Positions 31,082 through 40,269 of a stretch of DNA of 41,526 nt are shown here, piece by piece (within the stretch, counting starts at the first letter, position 1; every line of letters begins with the position of its first letter). The notes beneath the pieces are model-generated. The model was not told the origin of the DNA, did not search any database, and saw only the letters and a list, made by a program, of their open reading frames with translations. The stretch lies in contig DASTBT010000035.1 in NCBI GenBank assembly GCA_035711865.1, forward strand, positions 1 through 41,526, given 5' to 3'. This stretch comes from JAOUEA01 sp035711865 (lineage in GTDB: Bacteria > Actinomycetota > UBA4738 > HRBIN12). Position numbers and translations under genes: made by a program.

Positions 31082-32758
31082 TCAGACGTCGCCACCGCCG
31101 CCCCGGAAGACCGTCACGGTCGACCCGGATTCCACCACCGTGCCGGCCGCCGGCTCCTGGCCGAGGATGCGGCTCGGATTCGGGCACTGCTCGGGATTCG
31201 ACGGTACCGGCTCTCCCTCCTCGAACACGAGCCCGGCTGCTGTCACGGCCTGCCGGGCCGCGCCGACCGAGAGGCACCCCGTGGAGACGTCGGGCACCTC
31301 GACCATCTCCGGACCGGTCGACACGACGACGTCGACGGCCGTGGCGGGCTCGACCTCGTCGCCGGCCGGTGGGTCCGAGCGGATGACCTGCCCGGCCGGG
31401 ATGTCGCCGCTGGCTTCCTGCAGCTGCGAGCCGAGCGTGAGCCCCTCGTCATCGAGCGCCGATTGCGCTTGCGAGACCGTCAGTCCCTGGAGATCCGGTA
31501 CGGCCACGGTGTCGGGCTCGACGGCCACGAAGATCGTGACCACGAACCCGCTCGCGACCTCTCGGCCCTGCTCGGGGTCCTGAGCCACGACGGTGCCGGG
31601 CTCCGTCTCTTCGGGGTCGACCTCGCGTCGCCGCACCTCGACCTCGAGCCGTCGCTCCTCGAGCAGCGCCTCGGCTTCAGCCTGCGTCTCGCCAACCACG
31701 CGCGGCACGATCACCGTGACCGTGCCCTGGTCGTCGCCGGTGAGGCTGTTCACGAGCAGGTACCCGCCGGCCGCCAACAGCCCCACGACGAGCACGCCGA
31801 TGAGGATGCCGAGCCAGACCTTCCTGCCGGAGCCCTCGGGCTCTTCGGCCGGGGGCAGCACCGCGGTCCGCGTCGACGGCCGGGAGATCACCTGCGTCGC
31901 GTCGCCCATGCCGGCGGTCATCAGGGGGGTCGCCTCGACCTCCTGCCCCGCGATCACGCGCCCCAGGTCCGCGGAGAACTCCTGCGCCGTCTGATAACGG
32001 TTCGACGGGTTCTTCGACAGCGCCTTCATCACGACCGCGTCGAGACGCGCGGGCACGTCGGGGTTGACCGACGACGGCAGGGCGGGGGTCTCGTTCACCT
32101 GCTTGTAGGCGACCGCGACCGGGGTGTCGCCGGTGAACGGCGGGCGCCCGGTGAGCAGCTCGTAGAGCACCGCGCCGAGGGAGTAGATGTCGGTGCGGGC
32201 GTCGACGGGGCCGCCCTGCGCCTGCTCCGGGGAGAGGTACGAGGCCGTGCCGAGCACCGCGCTCGTCTGCGGCGCGGTCTCGGGACCGAGCACGCGCGCG
32301 ATGCCGAAGTCCATGACCTTCACGGTGCCGTCGCGTGTCACCATCACGTTCCCGGGCTTGATGTCGCGATGGATCACGCCCTGCGCGTGGGCGGCCGCGA
32401 TCGCGGCGGCGATCTTCTGGGCGATCTCCGCGGCCTGCACCGGCGTCGGGCGACGGCCGGTCGCCATGAACTCCGCCAGGGTGCGGCCCTCGATGAACTC
32501 CATCACGATGTACTGCGTGCCGTCGTCGGAGCCCGTGTCGTAGACGCCCACGATGTTCGGCTGGTTCAGCCTGGCCGCGGCCTGCGCCTCGCGCCGGAAG
32601 CGCTCGACGAAGCTCGTGTCGCGCGCGAACTGCGAATGGAGCACCTTGATCGCGACCGTGCGGTTCAGCACCTGGTCGAAGCCGCGGTACACCTCGGCCA
32701 TGCCGCCCGAGCCGATGCGCGCCTCGACCTGGTATCGCTCGCCGAGCACGGAGTTCAT
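31082..32758 (-). CDS. pknB: Serine/threonine protein kinase PknB with PASTA domains
   Basis: This 558-residue transmembrane Hanks-type kinase has a Gly-rich loop (15-26), Lys38, HRD with catalytic Asp132, DFG (150-152), an activation loop with Thr162/Thr165, one membrane helix (about 314-336), and three extracellular PASTA domains (about 345-413, 414-482 and 483-555), which sense peptidoglycan or lipid II. It ends the fhaA-to-pknB cluster. Mycobacterial PknB usually has four PASTA domains, so this is one fewer. It starts at ATG 32758. Confidence 0.95.
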   Translation of the reverse strand: MNSVLGERYQVEARIGSGGMAEVYRGFDQVLNRTVAIKVLHSQFARDTSFVERFRREAQAAARLNQPNIVGVYDTGSDDGTQYIVMEFIEGRTLAEFMATGRRPTPVQAAEIAQKIAAAIAAAHAQGVIHRDIKPGNVMVTRDGTVKVMDFGIARVLGPETAPQTSAVLGTASYLSPEQAQGGPVDARTDIYSLGAVLYELLTGRPPFTGDTPVAVAYKQVNETPALPSSVNPDVPARLDAVVMKALSKNPSNRYQTAQEFSADLGRVIAGQEVEATPLMTAGMGDATQVISRPSTRTAVLPPAEEPEGSGRKVWLGILIGVLVVGLLAAGGYLLVNSLTGDDQGTVTVIVPRVVGETQAEAEALLEERRLEVEVRRREVDPEETEPGTVVAQDPEQGREVASGFVVTIFVAVEPDTVAVPDLQGLTVSQAQSALDDEGLTLGSQLQEASGDIPAGQVIRSDPPAGDEVEPATAVDVVVSTGPEMVEVPDVSTGCLSVGAARQAVTAAGLVFEEGEPVPSNPEQCPNPSRILGQEPAAGTVVESGSTVTVFRGGGGDV

Positions 32759-32785
32759 CGCGTCAACGTCTCCCTCTGCTCATGC

Positions 32786-34309
32786 CTATAGGTACGCATC
32801 GATGACCGCCCTAGCGATCGGGGCCGATACCTGTCCGCCGGTAGCTTCGTTCCCGAGGTTCCCGCCGTCGAGAACGATAACCGCCACGGCGATCTCGGCG
32901 ACGTCGCCTTGCTCCGCCGGCGCGAAGGCCGTGAACCACGCGTTCGGGGGCCGGTCCTCCCCGTTGGTCGCGGTGCCGGTCTTGCCCGCGACCGGGATCG
33001 GGAAGCCCGAGAACGCGCTCGTGGCGGTGCCGCCCCGCGTGACCGAGAGCATCATGGCGCGCATCTCTCTCGCGCTGCCGTCGCTGATCGGCTGGCCGTA
33101 CTGCTCGGGCTCGAACTCCCTCACCACGCGGCCGGTCGGGTCGCGCACCTCGGCGATCAGGCGAGGCTGCATCATCACGCCGTCGTTCGCGATCGCGGCC
33201 GAGATGAGCGCCAGGTGCAGCGGGTTCGTGAGCACGTTGTCGAGTCCGATCGCCGAGAACGCGAGCTGGGGCTGTCGGTCGGCGAAATAGGAGGGAACCG
33301 GGAAGCGTCCGTTCGCCCACGGCAGCACGAACGGGATCGTCGGGGCTTCGCACTCGACCTGATCGGGGGGGTCGGTGGCGCAGAACCCGTAGGCTCGCGC
33401 CTGCTCGCTCATCTCCTTCGCCCCGAGGTCGAGCCCGATCTCGGCGAACGTGACGTTGCACGATTCCTGGAACGCGTCGGCCATCGAGACCATCTGCGAG
33501 CCCCCGTTGCAGTGGGAGTCGCCGAAGTTCGCGAGCGTGTTGGACGTCTGGGGCAGGTCGAGGAACCTCGGATTCGGCCAGCGGACATCGTTGGGGTCGA
33601 CCCTGTTCTCCAGGGCCGCCGATGCGGTGACGAGCTTGCCCGTCGATCCGGGAAGGAACAGTTCGTCCTTCGCGCGCGAGATCAGGGGTTGATCTGGGTC
33701 GGACCTGATCGCCTCCCATGCCTCGTTGATCGCCTCGTCGGTGCCCGACGAGATCGCGTTCGGGTCGTAGGTCGGGTTCGCGTAGAGTGCGAGCACGTCG
33801 CCGGTCGCGGGCTCCACGGCCACGACGGCGCCCGGAAGGTCGCCGAGCGCCGCGGCAGCGGCTCGCTGCAGGTCGGACCGGATCGTGGTGATCACGGCGC
33901 CGCCCTTGCGCTGTCTGCCCAGGATCAGGTCGGTGAACGTCGAGACGGCCAGCTCGGGCGCGTCACCCGAGAGGTAGGGGTTCGCGGCCTGCTCGAGCCC
34001 GGCTCGCCCGTAGATCCGCGAGTAGTACCCGGTGAGTCCCGCGAACAACGGTCCGTCGGGATAGAGGCGTCCGAACTGCAGCTCCGAACGCCGGTCCTGG
34101 TTCCGAACGCTCCTGGCGAGCACGACGCCGTCTGCGGAGATGATCGGGCCTCGCTCGACCCGGTACTCCGCGATGATCTGCCTCCGGGCGTTGGCCGGAC
34201 GAGCCTTGATGTAGTTGGCGTGGATCACCTGCACGTACGAGAGCTGGGCGAACAGCAGCCCGAACAATACGACGAGGCCGATGCCGAGGCGGCGGATGCG
34301 TCTATCCAC
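32786..34309 (-). CDS. pbpA: Penicillin-binding protein PbpA (class B transpeptidase)
   Basis: This 507-residue membrane-anchored transpeptidase has one N-terminal helix (about 8-28) and the three active-site boxes Ser222-T-G-Lys225, Ser283-C-Asn285 and Lys443-T-G-Thr446. It cross-links peptidoglycan with the glycosyltransferase RodA, whose gene overlaps it by eight bases. The start is GTG 34309. The gene order with rodA, pstP and pknB identifies it as PbpA. Confidence 0.95.
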   Translation of the reverse strand: MDRRIRRLGIGLVVLFGLLFAQLSYVQVIHANYIKARPANARRQIIAEYRVERGPIISADGVVLARSVRNQDRRSELQFGRLYPDGPLFAGLTGYYSRIYGRAGLEQAANPYLSGDAPELAVSTFTDLILGRQRKGGAVITTIRSDLQRAAAAALGDLPGAVVAVEPATGDVLALYANPTYDPNAISSGTDEAINEAWEAIRSDPDQPLISRAKDELFLPGSTGKLVTASAALENRVDPNDVRWPNPRFLDLPQTSNTLANFGDSHCNGGSQMVSMADAFQESCNVTFAEIGLDLGAKEMSEQARAYGFCATDPPDQVECEAPTIPFVLPWANGRFPVPSYFADRQPQLAFSAIGLDNVLTNPLHLALISAAIANDGVMMQPRLIAEVRDPTGRVVREFEPEQYGQPISDGSAREMRAMMLSVTRGGTATSAFSGFPIPVAGKTGTATNGEDRPPNAWFTAFAPAEQGDVAEIAVAVIVLDGGNLGNEATGGQVSAPIARAVIDAYL

Positions 34310-35627
34310 TCGATCGCTCCATCGGCCCGGACGACACCCGGATCAGCAGCGCGAGCATGACGAACGTCGCGACGCGGCTCGAGCCCCCGTAGCTCACGAG
34401 CGGCAGCGGCACGCCCGTCAGCGGGATCAGCCGCGTCACCCCGGCCACGATCGCGAACGTCTGCAGTGCAAGGATCGTCGTCAAGCCGGTGGCGAGCAGC
34501 TTCCCGAACGTGTCGAGGCGTTCCATTGCGACCCGCAACCCGCGCGCGATCAGGATCAGGTAGAGCAGCAGCAGACCCACCGCGCCCACCATGCCGAGCT
34601 CCTCGCCGAAGGCCGCGAAGATGAAGTCGCTGCCGACGTAGGGGATCAGTGTCGGCGAGCCCTGGCCGAGCCCGGTGCCGACGATGCCCCCGGTGGCCAA
34701 CGCGAACCACCCTTGAGCGAGCTGGAAGTAGCCGAGGCCGTTGACCTTGTCGGGGTCGAGGGCGTTGAGCCACGTGTCGATCCGCACCTGCACGTGGTCG
34801 AACAGCAGGAAGCCGGCCCAGGCGCCGGCCGCGAAGAGACCGAGGCCGATCCACAAGTACGCCGCGCGCCCGCTCGCGACCCAGAGCATCACGACGAAGA
34901 CGCCGAAGAACAGCAGCGAGGCGCCGAGGTCGCGCTCGAGGAACAGCACGGCGAGCGAGGCGCCCCAGGCGAGCAGCAACGGGCCCAGGTCCTTGGCCCG
35001 GGGAAGCCCGAACCGTCCGGCGCCGGCCGCCAGCAGCTCCTGCTTGTCGGTCAGGTAGGACGCGAGGAAGACGACGATGAAGATCTTCCCGAACTCGGCG
35101 GGCTGGAACGTGAACGGCCCGATCTGGGCCCACAGGCGCGCACCGTTGATCTCGCGGCCGATGCCGGGCACGACCGGCAGCAGCAGCAACACGACACCGA
35201 CCAGCCCGAGCGTGTACGTGTAGGCGTTGAGCTGCCGGTCATCGCGGACGAACCAGAGCGTCGCGCAGAACGCGGCGAGCCCGACCAGCAGCCAGATCGC
35301 CTGCTCGCGGGCGATCGCCGATTCCCCGCGGGCGAGCATGATGCGATACAGCATCGCGATGCCGAGCCCGGCGAGGGCCGTCGCGGTCGGGTACAGCACG
35401 GGGTCGGCTCGGGGGGCGGCCCACCGAACGACCAGCCATCCGGCCACGAAGGCCGTGCAGAACACCAGGGCGTAGACGACGAAATCGCGAGGAACGCGAG
35501 CCCGCAGCCCGAGGCCGGCGACCGCGTACGCCCCCAGCGAGATCGCGAGCGCGACGATCAGCAGGCCGAGCCCGGTGACGTGTCGGCGCTCGGGGCTCGC
35601 TCCGGCCGAGAGAGCGACCTCGCTCAC
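34302..35627 (-). CDS. rodA: RodA/FtsW-family peptidoglycan glycosyltransferase
   Basis: This 441-residue SEDS protein has about 11-12 membrane helices. Family blocks are 'INGARLWAQIGPFTFQPAEF', 'FLERDLGASLLFFG', 'GSDFIFAAFGEELG' and the C-terminal 'PLVSYGGSSRVA'. The GTG at 35627 overlaps the pstP stop (GTGA); the longer frame upstream is Arg-rich shadow of pstP. It partners with PbpA. Confidence 0.94.
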   Translation of the reverse strand: MSEVALSAGASPERRHVTGLGLLIVALAISLGAYAVAGLGLRARVPRDFVVYALVFCTAFVAGWLVVRWAAPRADPVLYPTATALAGLGIAMLYRIMLARGESAIAREQAIWLLVGLAAFCATLWFVRDDRQLNAYTYTLGLVGVVLLLLPVVPGIGREINGARLWAQIGPFTFQPAEFGKIFIVVFLASYLTDKQELLAAGAGRFGLPRAKDLGPLLLAWGASLAVLFLERDLGASLLFFGVFVVMLWVASGRAAYLWIGLGLFAAGAWAGFLLFDHVQVRIDTWLNALDPDKVNGLGYFQLAQGWFALATGGIVGTGLGQGSPTLIPYVGSDFIFAAFGEELGMVGAVGLLLLYLILIARGLRVAMERLDTFGKLLATGLTTILALQTFAIVAGVTRLIPLTGVPLPLVSYGGSSRVATFVMLALLIRVSSGPMERSSG

Positions 35628-36736
35628 GGGCCGCCGCCGTTCCCGCCGGCGCCGTTCCCACCGGCCTGGGCGCTCGCCCGCTCTTGGACGTCGGTGCGCA
35701 TCTGATCCACGATCGCGAACGCGTCCTCGCGGCTCTCGGCGCTGATGCCGTCCGGCAGATCCCGATAGACCTCCAGGGTCGTCACCTCGCCGGCCGGCAG
35801 CTCGGTCTGGGTGTCGACGTTCGAGAGCGAGATGCCGAGCGGGCGCGCGGGGATGCCGCGGAACACCGCCACCCTGCCATCGGCCTCCCCCACGTACCAC
35901 TGCCGGTCCACGTAGGCGCGCGCGGCGAACAGCGCGCCGACGACGACGACGACCGCCACGAGCGCGCCCGCGATCAGCCGCTTCGTGCTCGGTCGCCGCG
36001 ATTCGCGGGGAAGCTCACCCGGCGGCGGATCGCCTTCCTCGGCGTGCGCGTCGAGCACGACGGCGGTGATGTTGTCGACACCGCCCGCCCTATTGGCCGC
36101 CTTCACGAGCCGGTCGGCCGCGCGCTGCGGGTCGGGCTCGGTCTCCAGGATCGCGAGGATCTGGTCCTCGGCCACCATGTCGGTCAGCCCGTCGCTGCAC
36201 AGCAGCAGGCGGTCGCCGTCGAGTAGCGGAACGTCGTCCTCGTCGACCGCGACCGTCGGCTCGGTGCCGACCGAGCGGACGAGCACGTTGCGGTGCGGGT
36301 GCACGTCGGCTTCCTGCTTGCTGATCTCGCCGGTCTTGACCATGCGGGCCACGAGCGTGTGGTCGGCGGTGATCTGCCGCAGGTCACCGGCTCGCAGCAG
36401 GTAGCCACGGCTGTCGCCGACGTGTGCGACGTGAGCGATGCCGTCGTCGACGAGCACCGCGGTCAGCGTGGTGCCCATGCCGCTCACCTGCCGGTCCTGC
36501 TGCGAGCGATCGTGCACCACGCGGTTGGCCGCGCGCACCTGGTCGGCGAGCGAGCCCTCGCCGTCCCGGAACATCACCTCGATCGTCTCGAGGGCGAGCC
36601 GCGACGCGACCTCGCCGCCGCGGTGTCCGCCCATGCCGTCGGCGATCGCGAAGAGCGGCGCTTCGACCAGGAAGGAATCCTCGTTGCCCTCGCGGACCTG
36701 CCCGATGTCGGTGGTCGCACCGACGTCGATCCTCAT
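35624..36736 (-). CDS. pstP: PP2C-family phosphoprotein phosphatase PstP
   Basis: This is a 370-residue membrane PP2C that reverses PknB signalling. Metal ligands are in 'ADGMGGHRGGE' (Asp33, Gly34), 'HVGDSRGYLLR', 'LLCSDGLTD' and 'GGVDNITAVVLDA'. There is one membrane helix (about 254-275), an extracytoplasmic domain of about 75 residues and a Gly/Asn-rich tail. The ATG at 36736 overlaps the fhaB stop (ATGA). Confidence 0.95.
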   Translation of the reverse strand: MRIDVGATTDIGQVREGNEDSFLVEAPLFAIADGMGGHRGGEVASRLALETIEVMFRDGEGSLADQVRAANRVVHDRSQQDRQVSGMGTTLTAVLVDDGIAHVAHVGDSRGYLLRAGDLRQITADHTLVARMVKTGEISKQEADVHPHRNVLVRSVGTEPTVAVDEDDVPLLDGDRLLLCSDGLTDMVAEDQILAILETEPDPQRAADRLVKAANRAGGVDNITAVVLDAHAEEGDPPPGELPRESRRPSTKRLIAGALVAVVVVVGALFAARAYVDRQWYVGEADGRVAVFRGIPARPLGISLSNVDTQTELPAGEVTTLEVYRDLPDGISAESREDAFAIVDQMRTDVQERASAQAGGNGAGGNGGGP

Positions 36737-37218
36737 CGCCGGAGCTCCAGCACCGTGGTGCCGACCCGCACGCGGTCTCCCGGTTGCACCATCGCGGGCG
36801 CCGCGAGCCGCTGGTCGTTCACGAACGTGCCGTTCGTGGAGCCGAGGTCCTCGACGTACCATGAGCCGTTCTTCGCGAACAGGCGCGCATGCTGTTGCGA
36901 GACGAACGTGTCCTCGAGCTCCAGCTCGCACTCGGGAGCGCGGCCCATGACCATGTTGCCTCCCACCGGAACGGTGCGCGGCTTCGAGCCCTCCGCGTGG
37001 ATCACCACCTTCGTGGGACCGGGCGGCAAGGCAGACTCGGCTGCGGCGCCTCCCTTGCGAGAGCTCCGCCGTGACCGCGTGGCCGACTCGACCGACAGGC
37101 CGCGCACCGCCCATCGCATCGAGCGCCAGATGAACAGCAGGAGCAGGGCGAACAGGCCGTACTTCAGGGCCGAGAGAGCGAACGGGGTCACGCTCTGCGC
37201 CAGGACGGCGTGCGGCAC
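36733..37218 (-). CDS. fhaB: FHA-domain membrane protein FhaB (FipA-like)
   Basis: This 161-residue protein has an N-terminal membrane helix (about 19-33), a basic linker and an FHA phosphothreonine-binding domain (about 70-161) with 'MGRAPECELELED', 'VSQQHARL' and 'DLGSTNGTFVN'. In mycobacteria the equivalent protein is a PknB substrate that joins the division machinery. The start is GTG 37218, three bases after the fhaA stop. Confidence 0.93.
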   Translation of the reverse strand: MPHAVLAQSVTPFALSALKYGLFALLLLFIWRSMRWAVRGLSVESATRSRRSSRKGGAAAESALPPGPTKVVIHAEGSKPRTVPVGGNMVMGRAPECELELEDTFVSQQHARLFAKNGSWYVEDLGSTNGTFVNDQRLAAPAMVQPGDRVRVGTTVLELRR

Positions 37219-37221
37219 CGG

Positions 37222-37905
37222 TCAGCCCCTCCGGAAGACGAGGACGGTGGTGCCGATCGTGACGCGGTCGCCGTCGTCGAGGGTCGCGGTCTGCACGGCA
37301 TGCCCGTTGACCTCGGTGCCGTTCGTGGAACCGAGGTCGGTGAGGGTCGCGACGCCGTCTTTCAGCCGGATCTGGGCGTGTCGCCTCGACGCCCCTCGGT
37401 CCTTCAGCGTCACCTCGCATCCGGGGAGGCGGCCGATCGTCGCGACCTCCCCTCGCAGCTCGACGGTGCGTTCGCGCGCGTCCTCACGGACCAACAGCCA
37501 GGGCGCCGGCGCGGCCGATGGCTGCATCGATTCGGGGCCCTCGACGAGCGAGGCCGTGCAGCGGAAGTCGCCCTTGCGCAGGTGCTCGTCGACCCCGAAC
37601 TCGACCTCGGGGGGTCCGACCAGTCCCCAACCCCGCTCGCTCGCGTTGTCGCGGATCACCGTGCCGAGCTCCCTGGCGATCGCGGCTTCCGCCTGCTCGA
37701 GCCGCTCGTGGTCCTCGGTCGACAGGGCGATCTGGAAGTGGTTCGGCGCCCAGACCTCGTTCACGCCGACGGTGCGCCCGGCGTCCATCTGCTTGATCAC
37801 GCGCTTCGCGAGCTCGACCGGCTGCACGCCGGACCGGAACGCCTTGGAGAAGAGGCCTTCCACGAGGCCCCCCAGGCGTCGTTCGAAGTTACGGAGGTTG
37901 GGCAC
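37222..37905 (-). CDS. fhaA: FhaA (DUF3662 plus FHA domain)
   Basis: This 227-residue protein has an N-terminal DUF3662 domain (about 1-115, 'VQPVELAKRVIKQMDAGR', 'VWAPNHFQIALS') and a C-terminal FHA domain (about 140-227, 'IGRLPGCEVTLKDRGASRRH', 'LGSTNGTEVNG'). It is the first gene of the cell-wall/division cluster. It lacks the long disordered linker of mycobacterial FhaA. A 7-base hairpin (37915-37921 with 37929-37935) lies just before the GTG start, and no good ribosome site is seen. Confidence 0.93.
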   Translation of the reverse strand: MPNLRNFERRLGGLVEGLFSKAFRSGVQPVELAKRVIKQMDAGRTVGVNEVWAPNHFQIALSTEDHERLEQAEAAIARELGTVIRDNASERGWGLVGPPEVEFGVDEHLRKGDFRCTASLVEGPESMQPSAAPAPWLLVREDARERTVELRGEVATIGRLPGCEVTLKDRGASRRHAQIRLKDGVATLTDLGSTNGTEVNGHAVQTATLDDGDRVTIGTTVLVFRRG

Positions 37906-37949
37906 AGGTCGCTCACGGGGCGTGCGGGGCCCCGTTCCAGGCGCCTATG

Positions 37950-38258
37950 TTACGCGCGGGGGTGTTGCGAGCCCGTGACCGTCGCCGTTCCGTCTGCTTC
38001 AGCGGGTGGCCCAACGACCGGGGCGGCGGATTCATCCCTGCCGTGGCTGCGCTCCCACATCGGGCTCGTGAAGCGCGCGAAGACGAGGATCAAGACGGCC
38101 AGCAGGAACCGCAGGGTCGCGGGGGCAGAGACCGCCACGTACCCGGAGATCACGCCGACCGTCGAGACGGCGACCCACGTCGTGAGCGCGACGAAGCCGG
38201 TGACCGTCAGCGTGTGCATCAGGCCGTCGAAGTCGATCTGCTGGGCTCGCTCGGTCAT
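37950..38258 (-). CDS. Two-helix small membrane protein
   Basis: This 102-residue protein has two predicted membrane helices (about 15-38 and 43-65, with 'LTVTGFVALTTWVAVST' and 'FLLAVLILVFARF') and a hydrophilic C-terminal tail. The function is unknown. It is divergent from tRNA-Leu and upstream of fhaA on the same strand, but with its own probable promoter region, so a link to the fha cluster is not assured. ATG 38258 was chosen as the first start after the intergenic region. Confidence 0.6.
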   Translation of the reverse strand: MTERAQQIDFDGLMHTLTVTGFVALTTWVAVSTVGVISGYVAVSAPATLRFLLAVLILVFARFTSPMWERSHGRDESAAPVVGPPAEADGTATVTGSQHPRA

Positions 38259-38377
38259 CGTGACCAGGTATCGGCGGCTGCCCGGTTCGAGGTAGATGGG
38301 TCGAACGATGGTTCTCGCGTTCACTCGTTCGGGGGACGGCCCGACGGAGCCGCTTGTTACCATTTCCGTTCCCACTC

Positions 38378-38464
<87 letters not shown>

Positions 38465-38639
38465 GGGCAACGCCCCGACGTGGCCCCTCCAAGGGCACCC
38501 GAATGACCACCTTCACCACAGTTTCACCACTAGGGCGCACCCCCCGGCCGTCCGGAACACGCTGGACCCTCGGCCCACGCGAGGCTCCTGCGCAAGCTGG
38601 GCTTCCCTCGCATGCCGGACCCGCGTCTTAGCAGGGTTA

Positions 38640-38727
38640 CCTCCACAGAGCTCGCCGATCCGCTCACATAGGTCGTTCGTGATGTGCAACTCCCGCGTCC
38701 AGAGCCCGAGCCACCGAGGAGCCTGCA
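38640..38727 (-). pseudogene. Remnant of an HTH-type gene (copy A)
   Basis: The minus strand here shares several blocks with the HTH pseudogene at 39437-39618: CGATCCGCTC, GGTCGTT and GAGCCCGAGCC (written on +) occur in the same order, but about 28 bases between the last two are missing. The translated trace reads 'HITNDLCERIGELCGG' against 'VTISNDPFERIVVLCGW' in copy B. No full gene remains. The rest of 38465-38930 holds only a hairpin and no credible gene. Confidence 0.5.
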
Positions 38728-38732
38728 GGTGC

Positions 38733-38767
38733 AGAAGGCCGCTCCCCATCCCCGGGAGCGGCCTTCT
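38733..38767. terminator. Perfect 14-base hairpin
   Basis: AGAAGGCCGCTCCC (38733-38746) and GGGAGCGGCCTTCT (38754-38767) form a perfect stem with a 7-base loop. Its form is that of a GC-rich terminator. It could end read-through from tRNA-Leu or from genes on either strand of the accessory tail. Confidence 0.6.
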
Positions 38768-38930
38768 GGTTGGTGGGTTGCAGGGCGGACCTTGAACCGC
38801 CTCGCGGACGGCACGCCTTCTAGCGCTGGGGCCCGACCTGGTTGTTAAGTGCAGCGGGAGGCGGTTACCCGATGTGCCGGGATCTATTCGCCGATCGGTG
38901 GATCGGTTCTCGCTATTGCGAGATGACAGC

Positions 38931-39101
38931 TCAGCCCTTCAACAGCTCGATCTCCAGTCGCGCTCGCAGGTCATCGTCGGCTTCGAGGTCGGCCAGCAAC
39001 TCCCCCATGCCAGGATTCCTCGCCAGCAGCTCGGCGATGATGCGAGCACGGTCGGGCGACGTGCATAACAGGTGCGTCAGGAGGTCGTCGCGGAGCGACA
39101 T
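38931..39101 (-). CDS. 56-residue acidic hypothetical protein
   Basis: The open frame from ATG 39101 to TGA 38931 encodes 56 residues, Leu- and Asp/Glu-rich and probably helical ('RIIAELLARNPGMGELLADL' and 'DDDLRARLEIELLKG'). There is no recognised domain and no clear ribosome site. It is divergent from the 80-residue ORF at 39198, which has a similar acidic, Leu-rich character. A gene is more likely than not, given the protein-like composition. Confidence 0.45.
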   Translation of the reverse strand: MSLRDDLLTHLLCTSPDRARIIAELLARNPGMGELLADLEADDDLRARLEIELLKG

Positions 39102-39197
39102 CGGGGATGTCCACGGCCGAAGACTACTGAGGAGCCGGACGTGCAGAATGGGCGGATATGAATGGTACGGGCTGCTCGTGGGTAGGGCTCGTCCGCG

Positions 39198-39440
39198 ATG
39201 TCCTTCTCAGTCCGCGCTCTCCTGGACGACCCGCAGGCGGCCTCGCCTTGGCTCCGGGCCGAGTTGCTGGGATATCTCCGCTGCCCCGAGGACGTGCGGG
39301 AGGCAGTGCGTGAGCGTCTACGTGAGGATCTGTCGTCCACGGACTGGTGCGACCTGCTCGATGAGATTGAGACAGGCGGTGACGTGATGCGGCGAGCCGT
39401 GCGGAACTCGCTCGAGGCGGCCACGGGGCTGGTTCACTAA
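39198..39440 (+). CDS. 80-residue hypothetical protein
   Basis: This protein is probably helical, rich in Leu, Arg, Asp and Glu ('SPWLRAELLGYLRCPEDVRE', 'DLLDEIETGGDVMRRAV'). No domain is recognised. The ribosome site is weak (TAGGGC upstream). Its TAA overlaps the end of the convergent HTH pseudogene by four bases. It sits in the accessory region after tRNA-Leu, and its function cannot be given. Confidence 0.5.
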   Translation: MSFSVRALLDDPQAASPWLRAELLGYLRCPEDVREAVRERLREDLSSTDWCDLLDEIETGGDVMRRAVRNSLEAATGLVH

Positions 39441-39618
39441 CGCGGCCACCCGCACAACACGACGATCCGCTCGAACGGGTCGTTAGAGATCGTCACGTCC
39501 CTCGTTCGCGCGCCCGGTACTCGCGGAGCGTGAGCCCGAGCCGTCCGGCCATGTGCACCGGTCGCAGTCCCATCCGCTCGCGGTCCCTCGGGAGATGCTG
39601 CACGAGGATCGGGAGCAT
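39437..39618 (-). pseudogene. Frameshifted HTH-type gene (copy B)
   Basis: From ATG 39618 the frame gives 41 residues with an HTH-like stretch ('RMGLRPVHMAGRLGLTLREY') and stops at TGA 39493. The family-like continuation 'DVTISNDPFERIVVLCGW' follows in another frame and ends at TAG 39437. One base has probably been lost near 39495-39505. The intact form would be a small Cro/C1-like regulator of about 60 residues. A related, internally deleted copy lies at 38640-38727. Confidence 0.55.
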
Positions 39619-39737
39619 GGCTCAAGGCTAGTCCAGGGCTAGGACGGTATGGCTCCCTGAGTCCGTGGATGGCCCTGGACCCCGTGTAGCCGCTGAAGGG
39701 TTGGGGTGTCCCCGGGCCGTGTCTCCTACGTTGAATC

Positions 39738-39762
39738 GTTTGCAGAGCAGGAGGGAGGGAAA
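39738..39762 (+). promoter_or_regulatory. Putative SigB/SigF-type promoter for the accessory HATPase gene
   Basis: GTTT (39738-39741), 15 bases, then GGGAAA (39757-39762). A transcript would start near 39769, which favours the GTG at 39829 over the upstream in-frame GTG at 39706. Confidence 0.45.
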
Positions 39763-39828
39763 GCTCTCACTGCACAGATAGGTTGCGCAACGCTCCAGCG
39801 AAGGGAAGCCTTCATCTCAAGAAGAGAA

Positions 39829-40269
39829 GTGGTCCTCCCGGTGCACCAAAGCGCCGGGCGCATAGCCCGAGCTGCCTTGGACGAGGCTGTCCCGCCCCCA
39901 GCGCTCAACGGGCGATCGGATGACCCCCGGCTCGCCCTCAGCGAACTGGTGAGCAACGCGGTGCGCCATGCTGGGTTGGAGGCCAACTCGGAGCTGATCC
40001 TCCGGGTCGAGTCCGATGATGCCCACGTCCGTGTCGAGGTGGAGCAACCGACGTCTGCGGGCGACGTAGAGTTGGTCCTTCCACGGTTCACACAGGGCCG
40101 CTTCGGTGGGTTCGGCCTCCAACTGGTGCAGGCATTGGCGGATTCGTGGGGCTTCGAGCCAGGGCCGCCCGGGCGCGTGTGGTTCGAGTTCAGGGGTTTG
40201 ATGCACCAGCCTTGCAGAGTCGTAGAACTAGAACACGCAGCCCGGAACGAGAAACGACCGCGGAGTTGA
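39829..40269 (+). CDS. HATPase anti-sigma-type kinase
   Basis: This is an HATPase_c_2 protein of about 146 residues with N-box 'LALSELVSNAVRHAGL' and G2-like 'GGFGLQLVQALADSWGFE', ending in 'GRVWFEF'. The G1 loop is changed ('VEQPTSAGD' in place of DxGxG), so ATP binding may be altered. The frame is open back to GTG 39706, but that part overlaps the promoter-like site at 39738-39762. It resembles RsbW-type kinases and may act with the STAS protein at 41084. The stop codon lies in the loop of a strong hairpin. Confidence 0.75.
   Translation: MVLPVHQSAGRIARAALDEAVPPPALNGRSDDPRLALSELVSNAVRHAGLEANSELILRVESDDAHVRVEVEQPTSAGDVELVLPRFTQGRFGGFGLQLVQALADSWGFEPGPPGRVWFEFRGLMHQPCRVVELEHAARNEKRPRS

Noticed and set aside
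30110..32791. Very long open frame (893 codons) on + across thyX and pknB
   Set aside because: It is antisense to two well-supported genes and is His/Arg/Leu-rich, the usual mirror of GC-rich coding DNA. It has no domain.
38513..38814. Two overlapping - strand open frames after tRNA-Leu
   Set aside because: They run through a perfect 14-base hairpin and the decayed HTH trace; no protein-like composition outside that trace.
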